Shown here: one piece after another, positions 43,169 to 52,456 of the stretch
Numbering within the stretch: the first letter of the stretch is position 1
Layout: every line of letters begins with the position of its first letter
NCBI RefSeq assembly: GCF_900129505.1
Contig: NZ_LT670818.1
Coordinates: 2,294,001 to 2,358,000, forward strand
Direction: 5' to 3'
Length of the DNA stretch: 64,000 bases
Source: Bradyrhizobium erythrophlei
GTDB lineage: Bacteria; Pseudomonadota; Alphaproteobacteria; Rhizobiales; Xanthobacteraceae
Notes under the pieces: generated by a model
Seen by the model: the letters and a program-made list of their open reading frames with translations, nothing else
Databases searched by the model: none
What the model was told of the DNA's origin: nothing
Made by a program: the position numbers and the translations under genes

Positions 43169-44227
43169 TCAGGGCCGCGCTTCGAGCACCATGTTAAAGG
43201 GCGTTTCGGCGGCGCGACGGAACCGGGTGAAGCCGCCGGCGCTCACCACTTGCCGCAGTTTGACCTCACCCGCTTGCGCCCCGAGACCAAGCCCAACCTC
43301 CTGCGCCAGCGACGCGGGCGTGCAGATCATGGTGGAGGCTGCGTAATACATCCGTCCGACGGGATTGAGGTTTGCTGCAAGATGATCATGCGCGAACGGC
43401 TCCACAATCATCCAGGTGCCGTCTGGCTTCAGCGTCTCGCGCACGTGCGCGGACGCACCGACCGGGTCCCCCATGTCGTGCAGACAGTCGAAGAATGCGA
43501 CGAGATCGTAACTCCCGGGATAGGTCTTGGCCTGCGCCACCTCGAAGCTGGTGTTGGCAGCGACGCCGGCGTCCGCGGCCGCCTTGCGCGCGCGATCAAT
43601 CGAAGCCCCGTGATAGTCGAAACCGGTAAAATGCGATTTCGGGAAGGCCTTGGCCATCACCACCGTCGAGGCGCCATGGCCGCAGCCGACGTCGGCCACC
43701 CGCGCGCCCTGCTTGAGCTTGTCGACCACGCCATCCAGCGCGGGGAGCCAGGATGAAACGAGATTGGCATTGTAGCCCGGACGGAAGAAGCGCTCGGTGC
43801 CGCGGAACAAGCAAGCGCTGTGGTCATGCCATGCCAAACCCTTGCCGGTGCGGAACGCTTCCGCCACCTTTGGCTCATCGAGCCAAAACGCCGAGACCGC
43901 CTCGAAGGCGCCGGCCATGAAGGCCGGACTGTCTTCGTCGGCAAACACGGTGGCCTGCTCGGCGTTGAGATAAAAGGAATCCTCATCTCTGTCATACCCG
44001 ACGTATCCGGCCGCGGCCTGGGCTGCGAGCCATTCGCGCACGTTGCGCTCGTGGGTTCCAGTCCGCCGCGCGAGTTCAGCGGCGGTCATTCTATCGCCGG
44101 ACTGCATTGCCTTGTAGAAACCAAGCCGATCGCCCAGCACAACCAGGGCACCGGTGGCGACGCTGCCCAAGTCGCCGACCATCTTGCTGAGAAATGCGTC
44201 GAGTTTGTTTTGATCCGGCTGCTGCAT
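43169..44227 (-). CDS. Class I SAM-dependent methyltransferase with N-terminal winged-helix domain
   Basis: 352 residues from ATG 44227, with GGGAG ribosome site; an in-frame GTG start at 44247 or 44248 would add seven. N-terminal dimerisation/winged-helix part (DRLGFYKAMQSGDRMTAAEL, ARRTGTHERNVREWL), then a Rossmann methyltransferase with GARVADVGCGHGASTVVMAK, FTGFDYHGASIDRA and FFDCLHDMGDP. Substrate unknown. GC content is like the core genome, so it may be original chromosome or separate cargo. Confidence 0.88.
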   Translation of the reverse strand: MQQPDQNKLDAFLSKMVGDLGSVATGALVVLGDRLGFYKAMQSGDRMTAAELARRTGTHERNVREWLAAQAAAGYVGYDRDEDSFYLNAEQATVFADEDSPAFMAGAFEAVSAFWLDEPKVAEAFRTGKGLAWHDHSACLFRGTERFFRPGYNANLVSSWLPALDGVVDKLKQGARVADVGCGHGASTVVMAKAFPKSHFTGFDYHGASIDRARKAAADAGVAANTSFEVAQAKTYPGSYDLVAFFDCLHDMGDPVGASAHVRETLKPDGTWMIVEPFAHDHLAANLNPVGRMYYAASTMICTPASLAQEVGLGLGAQAGEVKLRQVVSAGGFTRFRRAAETPFNMVLEARP

Positions 44228-44335
44228 GGCGCTCTCCCAAAGGTTCACGTCGAGAAACCGTCGTCCGTTTCGTGGTCACCCCTGAAAACACCCATCTTGC
44301 AAGCCAGAATCGACGGGCAACCTTCGTCGTTTTCG

Positions 44336-44401
44336 CGCGGTTACCGCCGCAGTGATGCACTGGAGAAACGGCGCAAGTTGATGGAGGCGTGGGCGAGCTA
44401 C
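44336..44401 (+). pseudogene. C-terminal remnant of a tyrosine integrase (1)
   Basis: Frame reads GYRRSDALEKRRKLMEAWAS then Y. The run AYRRxDALEKRRKLMEAWAxYC is the usual C-terminus of P4-type tyrosine integrases in alphaproteobacteria. Nothing of the catalytic domain is left upstream. A second copy of the same tail is at 44820-44926. Confidence 0.7.
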
Positions 44402-44520
44402 GTGAGCGGGTTACCGGCAATGTTGTGCAGATCAGGAATCGAAAAAGGCCCTGACTTTGGCTAGATCTTCAGGTGTTGAACGGTGGCACCCCGCTTGATT
44501 GCCTAAGGCTCAACTTGGAA

Positions 44521-44715
44521 TTACGCTGCCGAACGGAGTTCGGGAGCCTTGGATTCTGTGGTGTTGCATTCTTTGAAGTGTGAAGCGATTTCCGCTTCGG
44601 CGAGATGCTCCCACTTCTGTGCTTCGATTAAATATTTCCAGCTATGTACAGGGTCGAACGCTGCGAACTGACGGCACAGAGAACCCATGGCCCGGTAATG
44701 TCGAACGTTTTCCAT
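44521..44715 (-). CDS. Small hypothetical protein, family of three in this window
   Basis: 64 residues from ATG 44715 (MENVRHYRAMGSLCRQFAAF); an in-frame ATG at 44742 would add nine. It shares the pattern ENVRxxRxxxSLxRQxAA...SWxxLxxAxxWExxAxAE with the product at 58966-59178, and its upstream region shares 21 identical bases with that of the gene at 59762. Soluble, helical by composition. Function unknown; small proteins of this kind are common in Bradyrhizobium (family impression). Confidence 0.6.
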   Translation of the reverse strand: MENVRHYRAMGSLCRQFAAFDPVHSWKYLIEAQKWEHLAEAEIASHFKECNTTESKAPELRSAA

Positions 44716-44760
44716 TGCAACCCCCGCCCGCTTCATATCCACAGCTTATTCTGCCTTTTT

Positions 44761-44781
44761 CGTCAGAGTCATTATGATTAT
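44761..44781 (-). promoter_or_regulatory. Shared upstream motif, copy 1
   Basis: On the minus strand this reads ATAATCATAATGACTCTGAC then G, identical over 21 bases to 59702-59722. It ends 45 bases before the chosen start of the small gene at 44715; the other copy ends 39 bases before its gene. Similar position suggests an operator, leader or promoter element (inference). Confidence 0.5.
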
Positions 44782-44819
44782 GCGAAAGAACTATTTTTGG
44801 CTGGGGGGGCAATGTTTCG

Positions 44820-44926
44820 AACTTCCCGGGGGAAATCACGGAGACCGTGCTGGCGATGTCATCGGAGACAAGGCCGAACAGGCTTACAGGCGGGGCGATG
44901 CATTGGAGAAGCGCCGGAAGTTAATG
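44820..44926 (+). pseudogene. C-terminal remnant of a tyrosine integrase (2), frameshifted
   Basis: Reads NFPGEITETVLAM in one frame and, after a one-base shift near 44860, VIGDKAEQAYRRGDALEKRR then KLM in another. Joined, the two give the standard end of a P4-type integrase (the arginine-tyrosine box lies upstream and is missing). It breaks off exactly where a copied piece of the primase-helicase gene begins. Confidence 0.7.
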
Positions 44927-44982
44927 ATCGTGCTGCGCGGTGGGCAAAGCGAGAAGCAACGCAGCGATATCGCCACGCGTCT
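44925..44982 (+). repeat. 58-bp copy of the primase-helicase gene
   Basis: 57 of 58 bases identical to 42235-42292 (constant offset 2690), which encodes VIVLRGGQSEKQRSDIA of the helicase domain. It is joined directly to the integrase remnant, so it records a recombination event involving the same gene or a close relative. Confidence 0.85.
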
Positions 44983-45484
44983 GTCCTTCTGTGCCAATTG
45001 TCGCATCGTTGTGAGATCTTACCCTATGACGCAGACCGACAGGGCCTTGATCGAAACCCACGGCCCGAACGCCGGGCTTAGAAGCAGTCTTCGTCGTTTG
45101 CGGCCTGAGTAGCAAGCGAGGACGGTGTTACCTCGCCGGAACGGGCTACCAAGTTCGTGGGAAGGAGCGGAGATCACGGAAATTCGCCCTTGAACAAACC
45201 GGCATCGAGCCTGTCGAGGGCACCGGACTATCTCAACGATGGTAAGGACCTGTTTCCGACTCACTGGGCCGAATTGCCTGAGCCACCCAAGTGATGCCAA
45301 GTACCTATGGCGTACCTAAGGCCGCTAGTGATTTCGGAATTCGTAACCTATGTATTTGGTTGGCGCTGCGTCAGTCATCGCTGAATCTTCAATGCCCGGA
45401 GGGCTTCATTGCGTTCGGGATGAAGAGCCAGCGCCTGAGGATTGAAATTGCACTGATCCGAAACCTGCTACCCCGGGTCCAATC
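44983..45484. other. Decayed island sequence without a clear gene
   Basis: No intact gene. A short open frame near 45157-45294 ends DYLNDGKDLFPTHWAELPEP then PK, which reads like the end of a protein, but I cannot name it. Confidence 0.4.
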
Positions 45485-46003
45485 ATGTCCGGTGCCCTTG
45501 ACCTAACCGAGCCCCGCCATCTTCTGACGAAGCTGTCGTACGAAATCGATACGCTCGCAGCAGACCCCCGCAACAGCTATGCGGCAATCAACGCTCTCCG
45601 CGACGCCTATCATTTGCGTGAATGGATTTGGCACGGCCGCTTGAAGAAGAACCCTGGGCTCCAAGCTCAGATCACGGGACGGGAGACCAAGGGGGCGGTT
45701 GCGGAAAGAGAATGTAAATGGAAGGAGTACGTCAACAGAAAATGTCAGAATTTTTCTCTCATCCAAGAACTATGCAACGGTTCAAAACACTTCAGGCCTA
45801 AGGCTTCGGACGAAGTGCAGGCCACTCATCACGCTGGATACGGTAGCCCTCTTTTTGCCTATGGCGCTGGGGTTCTCGGTTATGGCGTCGACGGCCTTTT
45901 CGTGCAGGTCAAAGCCGGGCACATCGTTTCAGTGACCCATCTCCTCGAATCCGCCCATGATTTCTGGATAAAGCTGTTTGAGCGGTCCCCACAACTAGGT
46001 TGA
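45485..46003 (+). CDS. Hypothetical protein
   Basis: 172 residues, no family recognised. N-terminal half is helical with SYAAINALRDAYHLREWIWH, reminiscent of helical bundles in some toxin or HEPN-like proteins; the basic KWKEYVNRKCQNFSLIQELC follows; the C-terminal half is glycine-rich then ends with VTHLLESAHDFWIKLFERSP. No signal or membrane segment. A/T-richer than core genes. Weak ribosome site. Confidence 0.6.
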   Translation: MSGALDLTEPRHLLTKLSYEIDTLAADPRNSYAAINALRDAYHLREWIWHGRLKKNPGLQAQITGRETKGAVAERECKWKEYVNRKCQNFSLIQELCNGSKHFRPKASDEVQATHHAGYGSPLFAYGAGVLGYGVDGLFVQVKAGHIVSVTHLLESAHDFWIKLFERSPQLG

Positions 46004-46004
46004 C

Positions 46005-46331
46005 GTGAACCTTACGCGAGAGGCATCTGTCAGTGAAGGCGATTGTGTTGTCTGCGGGGGATGGCCCAAAGCAGATCAATCATCAATGCGGTTATTGATT
46101 GACAGCCTTCCACTGCAGGAGGTGGAGCAGATTTGCGACGGATGCTTACAGGCGTTTCGGACCAATTGCGTCGTTGGACCAAACCCTAGGCCGGACGGGC
46201 GGACAAGACATAGAGAGCGATCTAAGCGAACGATCTGTTTCGATAGACTGGCGCCGGGGGTTTATCGCCATTCAGTCTTCTGCTGGTTCATTGTCTTCCT
46301 CTATTTCAACTTCCCCTTCGCCGCAATTTAA
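46005..46331 (+). CDS. Possible small cysteine-rich protein
   Basis: GTG start two bases after the preceding stop. 108 residues with two cysteine pairs, CVVCGG and ICDGC, spaced about 28 residues apart, which could form a zinc site. The last 25 residues are hydrophobic and overlap the 3' end of the MmeI-like gene on the other strand, so the true gene may be shorter or absent. Confidence 0.3.
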   Translation: MNLTREASVSEGDCVVCGGWPKADQSSMRLLIDSLPLQEVEQICDGCLQAFRTNCVVGPNPRPDGRTRHRERSKRTICFDRLAPGVYRHSVFCWFIVFLYFNFPFAAI

Positions 46332-49213
46332 GGCAGCGCGAGCCAGATTTATCTCTAGCAATTTGGCCAATGCATCTTCTTCCGAGATGTCAGCAGGCCA
46401 TCCATAGGCTGCCGCGACAGCCGCATCGAGATCGCGATGGACGTCGGTGAGCCATTGCGGGCGCTGATTATAAAGGTTGGTTAGCGTTCGGGTTTTCAGC
46501 GTAACGGCGGCCTGCGCATCTTTCGGCAGGATACGGTCGGGATAGCCGGGGACAACTTCGGGCTCGATCTTCACGAGGTCAGGCGGATTGAGCCACGCGT
46601 TACGCAATTCATCGAGCCGCCTTGCCGCCCTCGCAACCGTCTGCGCGCGCGGATCGTTCTCGTAGTCCTTTGCGGGGATATTGGGCGTCAAGCCCTTGGG
46701 GAAGGGAAAGGTCCGAAACACGCGCGAACTGTTGTATCGACGAGCGGTCGGATGATTTCCGTAGGGAGAACCGAGAGCTCTAGCCCAGGCTATGTGGAAC
46801 CGGGAATGCAAAATACCGAAACTGGTGTCGTCTGATCGCGAAATAACAATAAGATTTTTGTCTGGAACGACGCCAGTGGGAAGCCACGCGAACACAGTGT
46901 GTGTCGGCGTCTCAGGAGTGGCAATTAACCTGTGATGCGAAGAAATGTTAGAGAACATCGCAGGCGCACGCCGAGCCAGAAGCCACCAGCTTTTCTTTTC
47001 TCCAACGGAGCCAGATTTCTCGCGTGCCGATTTTACAGGCTGAGCAATATGTTGAAATGGAGCTTCATAAAGACTCGCCGCACGCAAGCTCATTTCCCCG
47101 AAATTTATTATCCATTTGCCCGAACCGCGCGCGGTTACGTCTTCGCCATTCAACCAAGGGAATAAGACGTCCGAGTTTGGTCTACCATTCGGATTGAGCG
47201 GCAACATAAGCCACGCACGCGCGAGATCGCCGACAATATCAAACGCGCCTTTCTTAGAGATTCCGTTGAACGCCGTGTTGGCGTTTTCAGGAAGCGCTGT
47301 TGCCGTGGTCATATCTGTCGAGCGCGATGAAAGATCGGAATGGATTTTTTCTACCTTTCTTGAATCAAGCTCTGCAAATCCTTGTGGCTTTGGATGATCG
47401 AAGCAAACGAGAGATACGCGAACAGCAGCTCCTTCAATCGTCCACTCTTCATTTGACCATGCGGCAAAGATCCTGCCGGCCGCTGCGATGCGATCTAGCA
47501 CAGCGCGATTTGCGCCCCCTCGTATCGAATTCGTTGAAACTAGGCCAACACGAAGCGCAGCCTCAGAGCAGAGTTGCTTCTCCGCTTTGTCAAACCAGTA
47601 ACACACCAGGTCTGCGCCTCCTGGCACGCGTCCAAGGTAAATCTCTCTTAGCGTCTCCGTATAGTCCCCGCCTAAACTCTCCCTCATAAATTTATCGCCT
47701 AGAAATGGCGGATTGCCAACGATGAACTCGGCAGCGGGCCAACCAGCTTCGACAAACGATCCTTCGCTCCTTTTTGTGATCAGCGCGTCGCGGCATTCGA
47801 TCGCGTCAAGCTTACGTAGAATAGGTGGTGGCTCAGAATAAATTCCATTGCGCCTGCGCCATTGAATATCGCCGATCCAAATCGTGGTGCGAGCCAACTC
47901 GGCAGCAAATGGATTGATTTCGATGCCATGTACGATCTCAGGGCCTACCTCTAAGGCCCTGGGCGAAAGTTCTAGTGCCTCACACTCAAGTACGGCACGA
48001 TTTTCGAGGTCTTTTACGCCTTGAAGCGCGAGATAAAGAAAATTTCCCGATCCACATGCTGGATCAAGGATACGTATGTTGGCCAATCGGTGAAGAAATG
48101 CATCGCGCAACTCCATTGCTTGGGACCGAAGCTTGCGAGAAGCGGTATCGGCAGCGCGGCGATCCCCTGGACTCTGGCTTCGGGGGACAATACCTGACGC
48201 TTTCTCCGCAAGAGGAATGATCTGTGCCTTTATGCTCTCCCATTCAGCGCGCAACGGGCGCAGAATGACCGGCTCGACGATCATCATTATTTTTTCGGGA
48301 TCGTATAATGCGCGCCGATCTGCGCGCGCTTGTCGGGATCGAGGAAGCGTTCGAACAAAGTGCCGAAAATGGTAGGGTCGATCAGGCTCCAATCGAGATT
48401 TCCGGCCTCGACCAGCAACCCGATGTCGCCGTCATCAAGCTGGATGGCGCGCCGACCATCGAACAAACCGCCGTTGAAATGCGCAATATCGGTGAGGTCG
48501 AATTCGCCACCATTTTCCATAGCCTCGAACAGCGAATTGAAATATTCCTGCGCCTTGTCTGGTCGCTGCCCTGCACGCTTCAAAAGCTTCGGAAAGAAGC
48601 CTTCCGGTAAGAGCTTTACGCTGTTGGCAAAATAACAGAAGACGAGTTGGTTGACGAAATGCGCCACTTCCTCCGGCGTACCCCGGCCTTGTAACCGCAA
48701 TGCGATCGTAGAAAACTTGTCTGCGGCTTCTTTAGTAATGCCAGTCCGGGTTTCTTTCGGCCGCAGCCGTTCAGGATCATGAAAGACCGCCCAGAGAATT
48801 TCGCGCTTTTCCGGCAGTGCCAGACCGTCGAGTTCGATTTCATATTGCTTCGGGACTGTGTTCGTCCATGCGGTGCGAATGATAAAGCGATCGGTATCGC
48901 AGACGACCTGAAGCGGTGGATTTTCCAGTGCGGCGGCGTACCGCACCAGCTGGTCCATGGCGGCGTTGAGGTCACGCTTTTTCTTTTTATATTCCCACGC
49001 AAAGAAATTCTTCTTCCAAACATCGGCGAAGCCCTCGCCACCACCGGTCTTAGTGGCTCCCTTTTCAAACGTGAACCATTCGCCAGTTGGATCAGCCGAA
49101 ACCGGATCGTCGTGCTCAAACAACTTACACAAGTCGAGAAAGTGCGTATGCGCGGCAGCTCGCTCGGTGAGCGCAACGGGCTTCCATTTTTTTATGAATT
49201 CGGCGGGAGTCAT
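46272..49213 (-). pseudogene. MmeI-like restriction-modification gene (type IIL), split by a frameshift
   Basis: N-terminal frame (48287-49213, ATG 49213) gives a PD-(D/E)xK-type nuclease: FADVWKKNFFAWEYKKKKRD, then the helical spacer up to DWSLIDPTIFGTLFERFLDP and IGAHYT. The C-terminal frame (46272 to about 48305) continues DPEKIMMIVEPVILRPL, with methylase motif I ILDPACGSGNFLYLAL, motif IV IVGNPPF, and a target-recognition region to the C-terminus. Together about 980 residues, the usual single-chain size. One base is missing between Tyr-Thr and Asp-Pro near 48305, next to a run of six A. No partner gene. May be dead, or rescued by slippage, or an assembly error. Confidence 0.8.
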
Positions 49214-49474
49214 CAATTGGGACAGACGTTGCCAGGCGGGGCTTATTGGTCGACTTGGGCCCTTGATTAACCACTAGCTGGCATGATTCTCTAGGCCAGC
49301 GAGGATAATAAATGGCGAAGAATCCAAAATTGAAGGGACCTCAAACCCCACGGCATAGGCGGCGGCGGAAACGACCACATCCCTGATAGGGTGTGTATAT
49401 CTCCGGTTGTTCAGGACTCCGCTTGCTCCCGTTGGAAAGCGCCCATAATAATAGGCTTTTCCCGGAGATTCTTT
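49214..49474. other. Gap without recognised feature
   Basis: About 260 bases between the MmeI-like gene and the truncated gene at 49475. A ribosome site GGAGA precedes the latter. Nothing else recognised. Confidence 0.35.
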
Positions 49475-49789
49475 ATGGCTGAGGCGATATCTCTTCCAAC
49501 CCGCACGACCATTGAAGACGTTATAGCCCTGGTCAAATACCTCGCAACCAAACCCATGGGGGCGACGGTTGCTGAGGCCAAGTCTATTATTGACAACGGG
49601 CATTTGGACGCCCGAAAGCTGAGTGCCTACAAATACTGGGGTCTTGCGGAAGAGGCCGATGGCGGAAGGCTCAAACTGGAGCTTCGGCGCACCGCGGCGA
49701 AGGATAAGGGAGCCCATCTCGCCAAGGCTATGCGGGGGGTGATCGAATCCATCCCTGCCATCATTGGCGAGTTCACATTGTCGTTGTAA
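49475..49789 (+). pseudogene. Truncated winged-helix-like small protein
   Basis: Starts MAEAISLPTRTTIEDVIALV with ribosome site GGAGA. KYLATKPMGATVAEAKSIID, LDARKLSAYKYWGLAEEADG look like a winged-helix protein of a type seen with defence or transposon genes. From about 49760 the frame is antisense to a DNA methylase and reads IIGEFTLSL to the stop, so the natural 3' end is lost. The fused product would be 104 residues. Confidence 0.55.
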
Positions 49790-50025
49790 CTCCAGCCCTC
49801 ATTGCCTGTGTTATAAGGCGGGTCGATAAACACGCAGTCCACCTTACCGGCGTACAAGGGCAGCAGTGCTTTTAGCGCGTGTAAGTTGTCGCCGTGAATG
49901 ATGAGGTTGCCGTCAAGCGCGACGGCGCCAATCCCTTTTTTCGCGTGCGGCTCCAGCGGCCGAAAGGGCACGGCCAGGTGATGGTTGTAGACAAATTCTT
50001 TGCCTTTAAAGTTCAACTCAGTCAC
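49758..50025 (-). pseudogene. Type III-like DNA methyltransferase, N-terminal fragment
   Basis: GTG start 50025. Reads LNFKGKEFVYNHHLAVPFRP, GNLIIHGDNLHALKALLPLY, GKVDCVFIDPPYNTGNEGW: the start of an adenine-N6/N4 methylase of the Mod type with the catalytic DPPY motif. After NDNVNSPMM the sequence changes abruptly and is antisense to the truncated gene at 49475; the remaining 400-600 residues are gone. Not functional. Confidence 0.85.
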
Positions 50026-50267
50026 ATCGCCCCCGTCCCGAAAACATCGGTTTCGCCGACGCATAGAATCGGATGGTGATGGTGCTGGCAACAGCACTCC
50101 GGACGCGCTCGCCGCAAAGACCGGTGGCAGGCACAGATAATTGCGTAAAGTGCCGAATGATTGCGGCCGAACCTTAAGCTCGGGCGACGAAATGTGAAGA
50201 AAAATCTTCCATTTTGCAAAAATATAGGCCATAAATCCGCCTATACGCAATTGATGGATTCGCTCAA

Positions 50268-50993
50268 ATGCACGATACGGTCCAACGCCACCTACGCCTA
50301 ACTCTCGGCAAAGACTTGCTTATTGACCTTGAGGACAGGGTGCGGGCCGAAGCGGTCAAAGCCTTCGAGATGATTCGCGACCATTCGGGTTTGGACAAAA
50401 AGCGGGCCCGAGAAGCTGAAGGACAGGCGCGGTTCCGGATGTGGGAGCAAGGCTTCGAGGAAGTCTGTTCGTCACATGGTGGCCGCCTTCTTGACGGCGG
50501 CGTGATCCCAAACACCGAACTGAAGGTGTTTCAACCGTTCATGCGGCTTGAGCAGGGCGAAACAGGCATCATCCTGGGCCTCGCAGCTATGCCCGAGCCA
50601 AAGTCGATTCCGATAAAAAATAAGTCGCGGAGCGCCGGCGTTAGCCTCAACTACGATCTTTCCCCGCGCCTGGATCTCGACGGTATGGGACCGAAAGTCG
50701 GAGACGTTTTTGCTCTGCTGCTTGTGTCTCGCCATCGTGAGCGGGCTGGCCAAATCGAAGAGATTGCCGTCGGGATCATCGATTCGGCCTATGAGAGCTA
50801 CTTGTTCTATGAGTCACTCGACACTTTCCTAAGTGGTCACGGGGACGCTCCTGCTGCGGGCCCGGTCAATCCGACTTCGCCAACTCCGTCAGCGGCTCCA
50901 ATCAAGGTCTCGCTGAAAAAAGTCGTAAAGCCATTCGTCCCACCAGAAGCTCCGAAGCCCGAAGAAGAAGACGGCAGTGCGGAAGGCGATTGA
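50268..50993 (+). CDS. Hypothetical protein, partner of the XRE-ImmA gene
   Basis: 241 residues, unknown family. N-terminal helical part (LLIDLEDRVRAEAVKAFEMI), a middle region with two basic stretches (EPKSIPIKNKSRSAGVSLNY), then GDVFALLLVSRHRERAGQIE and a Pro/Glu tail. No membrane or signal segment. It ends 40 bases before the XRE-ImmA gene, so the two are probably one operon, which points to a partner or substrate of the metallopeptidase (inference). Confidence 0.65.
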   Translation: MHDTVQRHLRLTLGKDLLIDLEDRVRAEAVKAFEMIRDHSGLDKKRAREAEGQARFRMWEQGFEEVCSSHGGRLLDGGVIPNTELKVFQPFMRLEQGETGIILGLAAMPEPKSIPIKNKSRSAGVSLNYDLSPRLDLDGMGPKVGDVFALLLVSRHRERAGQIEEIAVGIIDSAYESYLFYESLDTFLSGHGDAPAAGPVNPTSPTPSAAPIKVSLKKVVKPFVPPEAPKPEEEDGSAEGD

Positions 50994-51033
50994 GCCTTCG
51001 CGACAGCGTAGATTTTCGGTTGGGTGAATAAAA

Positions 51034-52230
51034 ATGCGTGTTGGAACGCCTGGATTCGTTCGGGAGCGATTGACCGAGGCTCGCGCCGCGCGACGACTTG
51101 CGAGCATGTCGGCGCTTGCTCGGCTTTTGAGCGTGAGCGCAAGCACGGTGACACGTTGGGAAGACGGCTCCAGTGCACCGGATTCTGATGCTCTCTCCGC
51201 ACTTGCCGGCGCGCTACAGGTACGACGCGAATTTTTCCTTCGACCTGTGTTTGATAGCACCCGGCCTGTCTTTTACCGATCTCTGGCGAGCACGCTCGTC
51301 CGGGACATCGACTATCAGCACGCTCAGATGCATTGGTTGCAAGAAATCAGCGCGGCACTGCAACATTATGTGGATTTTCCCAGTGCTGACATTCCTGATG
51401 TGCTCGACGGGGCGAGTTACAAACAACTTCGCGATGAGGATATCGAGAAGATTGCACTCGATTTGCGGCGCCACTGGAAAATTGGTGAAGGTCCCTGCAC
51501 GGACGTTGTGGCGCTGCTCGAACGCGTAGGAGTTGTCGTCGGCGCCATAGAAATGGGTACATCCAAGCTCGACGGGCTTTGCAGTTGGTCAGCTTCCGAG
51601 TGTCGGCCGCACATACTCTTGGCAACAGACAAGATGTCGTTTCCCCGGCGCCAAATGGACGCTGCGCACGAATTGGCCCACGCCGTTTTACATAAGGACG
51701 TCACAGAGGACGAGCTAAAGAAAAACCTCAAGCCAATCGAAACGCAGGCTTTTAGACTCGCGAGCGCATTTTTGCTGCCGTCTACAACCTATCCGCACGA
51801 GGTTCGGCGACCTTCGTTAGCGGCTCTTTTGTCTTTGAAAGAGCGTTGGCGCGTGTCCGTAAAAGCACAGATTAAGCGTCTTTCCGATCTCGATATCATT
51901 CCAGAGACTCATGCAACAGACCTCTACAAGCTCTACTCGGCAAAGGGCTGGAACCGGGAAGAGCCGCTGGATCGAGAGTGGCTGGTACCCGAGCCGCGAA
52001 GCCTAGCGGACGCGATGAATATTGTGGTCGACTCAGGCCTGCGCACCAAAGCAGACCTTCTCTCGGTCGAATTTACAATGTCGGCCGGCGACGTTGAGAA
52101 TCTGACTTGCCTCCCGCCCGGTTGGTTCTCAGCACGTACAGCGGAAGTAGTTCAGTTGAAGCAGGATTCGGCACGTATCATGCCGAAATCAGAATTTCCC
52201 GGTGTGGTCGTGCCCTTTAATCGAAAGTAA
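51034..52230 (+). CDS. XRE-type regulator fused to ImmA/IrrE metallopeptidase
   Basis: 398 residues. Helix-turn-helix at 20-65 (MSALARLLSVSASTVTRWED), then an ImmA/IrrE zinc peptidase with the HExxH motif in DAAHELAHAVLH (H212, E213, H216). ImmA-type proteins cut a bound repressor and so release phage, ICE or stress genes. The C-terminal 150 residues (ERWRVSVKAQIKRLSDLDII onward) extend beyond the peptidase. Lies downstream of an unknown partner gene and just before the retron. Confidence 0.9.
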   Translation: MRVGTPGFVRERLTEARAARRLASMSALARLLSVSASTVTRWEDGSSAPDSDALSALAGALQVRREFFLRPVFDSTRPVFYRSLASTLVRDIDYQHAQMHWLQEISAALQHYVDFPSADIPDVLDGASYKQLRDEDIEKIALDLRRHWKIGEGPCTDVVALLERVGVVVGAIEMGTSKLDGLCSWSASECRPHILLATDKMSFPRRQMDAAHELAHAVLHKDVTEDELKKNLKPIETQAFRLASAFLLPSTTYPHEVRRPSLAALLSLKERWRVSVKAQIKRLSDLDIIPETHATDLYKLYSAKGWNREEPLDREWLVPEPRSLADAMNIVVDSGLRTKADLLSVEFTMSAGDVENLTCLPPGWFSARTAEVVQLKQDSARIMPKSEFPGVVVPFNRK

Positions 52231-52308
52231 GTCCGCCAAATATACGCAATACCGTAGTCCTCTGCAACATCTTGCGTTGACCGCCTTTACCGCTACATTG
52301 GTCCACAA

Positions 52309-52434
52309 GCTTACAGGCAGATTTATTATCGTGTTTCGCGATATATGATCCAAAGTCAGGCACGCTGCTCCCTATGATCCATGATTGAAACATATGGCCC
52401 ATGGCCTATGCGACGCGTAGGAGTGCCTGTAAGC
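52309..52434 (+). ncRNA. Retron msr-msd non-coding RNA
   Basis: Between an 11-bp perfect inverted repeat, a1 (GCTTACAGGCA, 52309-52319) and a2 (TGCCTGTAAGC, 52424-52434), 22 bases before the RT start. Candidate branching G at 52320. msr hairpin TATCGTG TTT CGCGATA (52327-52343). msd about 52365-52423: a stem CTCCCTATG (52368-52376) against CGCGTAGGAG (52414-52423), adjoining a2, with an inner hairpin CATATGGCC CAT GGCCTATG (52391-52410). This matches the standard retron layout: a1, msr, msd, a2, RT. Structure is by eye. Confidence 0.8.
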
Positions 52435-52456
52435 CTTTTTCCTTTGGTGATTTGCG

